Positions 58,900-60,747 of a DNA stretch of 60,747 nucleotides are shown in pieces. A program made the translations under genes and the position numbers. Where the stretch lies: assembly GCA_002633005.1 (NCBI GenBank), contig NMRA01000523.1:1-60747 (forward strand). The letters run 5' to 3'. The notes beneath the pieces are model-generated. The model searched no databases. It worked only from the letters and a program-made list of their open reading frames with translations, and was not told the DNA's origin. The stretch is from Phoronis australis. Taxonomy: Eukaryota > Phoronida > Phoronidae. Each line of letters begins with the position of its first letter. Position 1 is the stretch's first letter.

Positions 58900-60747
58900 G
58901 TCGACGCCTCTGAGCCCTTCAGTCAGCACACCCAAATAAACGCCTGTTGTCACCTGTTTCTGTGACAGTACTATAGAACCTTTGAGCCCTTCTCTGTACT
59001 TGGTAAATATGACGTCAAGGGTTTTAATCTTTTTATCCTTATCAAAGCTGTCCGTTTGTATACAACTGTACTTGCGAAGTGCATGCAGTTCTCTTCACTC
59101 GTGTTAGGCGGCGTGATATCACTTAGGAACTTCATTTGCGCCACGCCTACAGACCTAACTCTTAGCGCAATCAGACCATTATAATCTTTGTTATGAGTTT
59201 TTCAAACAACAATTATTTCTTGCAAACTATTGTTTACAACATGCATAAGCTGTGGTCAAACCAACTACCCTGTCGTTGTAACTTTATGTAACAATTACCG
59301 TTCACACCGACACTGAAAACTGCTGTAACCCTACAGTCGTATTTTAGTCGCCGCTTTCCGCGGATTCACCCCAGTTAAGGTGCCACTCATTGAATAGATT
59401 TTGAGCCACGGCTGAAGTTAAATTAAGAGCTTCCCCAATTTCATTGAAAATTGGCGCCTGTTTTTTTCACCACGTAATTTTTTATTTTGCTCTAGCATGA
59501 TAATTACATGTCACATAAAACAATACAGTATACACCATTTACAAAGAATAACATTAAGTCACTAGTCAACACGCATTTTCTTCAGGGTGTAACTTAATAA
59601 AGTTTACGAACATTTGGAAGTTGAGATTGTTATTAAATATGTAATTTTGTGCTAGTATGATCAACAGATTACTGTTACAATTTTCCAAATGAGTGTTTCA
59701 CAACAAAACAAAAAGCACAGACCGTTATTTCGTCCACATGAAAATTTAGTAATACATGATATGTTTGTTTTAATCATTCAGCAAACTGGAGTCAGAATTC
59801 GGAGACTAGACGACATTCCCAAAAAAGATGGAGAAAAGTTTCACTGTATTCACCATAGAAAAGGCATTGATTACTTGTTTTTATTTTAACTTTATGCAAA
59901 TAATTAGTGGTTGGCAATATTCTGTAAATTAAGCGCTATTGAAACCAACGCAATTTTGTATCTTTTGTACTACAGAAGGGAAGTTTATTTAATTCTCTCC
60001 ACCAAGTGTAAGGGTCGCTAAAATTTACATTATTTATAACACCGTTTATATCTATCCCAGATGACCACTTGTTTTTATATTTACACGCTGCCTGTTAGCT
60101 TGGCTACATGAGCGTTTTAGTTTTGTGCTGCACGTGAAGGCTACAAATACAAATTTCCAATTGCTTGATTTTTGAGTTTGGTCTGCGCGATGCACCCCAT
60201 TGTTGAAAAATATTTCTAAAGAATTCGCGAGGGAAGCGACACTGGTCAAGCAAAACAGTAGATAGGTAATATTTGGAAATTCTTTGTGGGAATGCCATGA
60301 TTACGGTAGTACAGTAGGTGGCGGGCTATTGAACAAACTCAAGAAAATTATTCGAGATTGATGTGTATCATATAGCGCACATGTACAAAAAAGCAAAAAA
60401 ATAGTTGGAGATCAGAAGGACAGAAATTAAGAAAAGGGCCAGATTTTTGGTTCAAATGCTTAATTATCAATTAAACAACTTCGTAAATTCCTTGATTGGC
60501 CACAGGTTGAAGCTTGCTATATTCGGCATCAGAATGTCAGATTGCAAACGAACTAAAAAAGCGTTAGTCACTGAATACCTAAACTTAAAGTAACCCACTA
60601 ACTTCGGAATGGCAGTGTCTGTGAAAGAAATTCTTCTAAGATTTTTAAAATCACACGATCTCTAACGAAATTCAGTGACCAACAAATACAAAGGTTTATT
60701 TTTACGGCATGTGCGGGTATTTAGGACCAGGCGGCTACATTTTAAGC
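58900..60747. other. upstream region of alkaline phosphatase and right edge
   Basis: A CRE (59010) and a second AT-rich stretch are present; no gene is supported. Two open frames of about 62-66 codons (59689-59889 and 60405-60593, plus) have no recognised homology or splice context. A CTCF-like word, ACAGTAGGTGGCGG, is at 60311-60324. Confidence 0.5.
59010..59017 (-). promoter_or_regulatory. CRE (TGACGTCA) upstream of alkaline phosphatase
   Basis: A perfect CREB/ATF palindrome lies about 110 bp before the alkaline phosphatase ATG, nearly the same distance as in the cyclophilin gene. cAMP or stress control is possible but inferred. Confidence 0.4.

Noticed and set aside
1-60747. A previously undescribed multi-gene system, CRISPR array or defence island
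   Set aside because: Gene content is ordinary animal housekeeping and cell-surface genes; no spaced direct-repeat arrays or clustered unknown genes are visible.

Overview
The window is animal nuclear DNA: AT-rich, with genes split by GT-AG introns, no operon structure, and many short inverted-repeat transposons. Exon structure of the two large genes looks like that of vertebrate orthologues, and the repeat style (GGCGGAT-ended MITEs, Penelope-type relics, foldback elements) fits a marine invertebrate with a heterozygous genome, perhaps a deuterostome such as a hemichordate. That assignment is inference; no species can be named from the sequence alone. An assembly gap (33143-33408) and isolated ambiguous bases (38114, 55134) show a draft scaffold.

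Four genes can be read with confidence. (1) A small secreted cysteine-rich protein on the minus strand (3461-5388, two exons). (2) An intronless cyclophilin A-type prolyl isomerase on the plus strand (17690-18184). (3) PWP1, a WD-repeat nucleolar/chromatin protein, on the plus strand (25522-37823), with twelve visible exons and one exon evidently lost in the run of Ns. (4) A complete GPI-anchored alkaline phosphatase of the tissue-nonspecific type on the minus strand (41120-58899, ten exons, all metal and catalytic residues present). A fifth, weaker model is a two-exon gene piece resembling SGNH-type esterases (11237-12318, minus). The genes are unrelated in function and look independently regulated.

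The alkaline phosphatase locus has the most unusual structure. A 2.5-kb block carrying exon 2 occurs twice in tandem (52595-55133 and 55889-58414). Both exon copies are intact, 129 bp, in the same symmetric phase, and differ by one predicted residue (Glu or Gln). They are separated by a 0.6-kb tandem repeat, and an ambiguous base sits exactly at the block edge, so either a real exon duplication or a haplotype misjoin is possible. Its introns also hold a 1.2-kb foldback element, a CpG/GTCG-rich stretch and several MITEs.

The rest is intergenic or intronic sequence rich in mobile relics: a frameshifted Penelope-like retroelement (21850-23340), three members of a foldback family (14.1-15.2 kb and 24.9 kb), inverted-repeat MITEs at 8.6, 11.6, 12.6, 16.3, 24.0 and 32.3 kb, a tandem pair of tRNA-like SINEs in a PWP1 intron, and a perfect 22-bp-arm palindrome at 24339. 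I found no rRNA, CRISPR array, convincing tRNA gene or multi-gene novel system.
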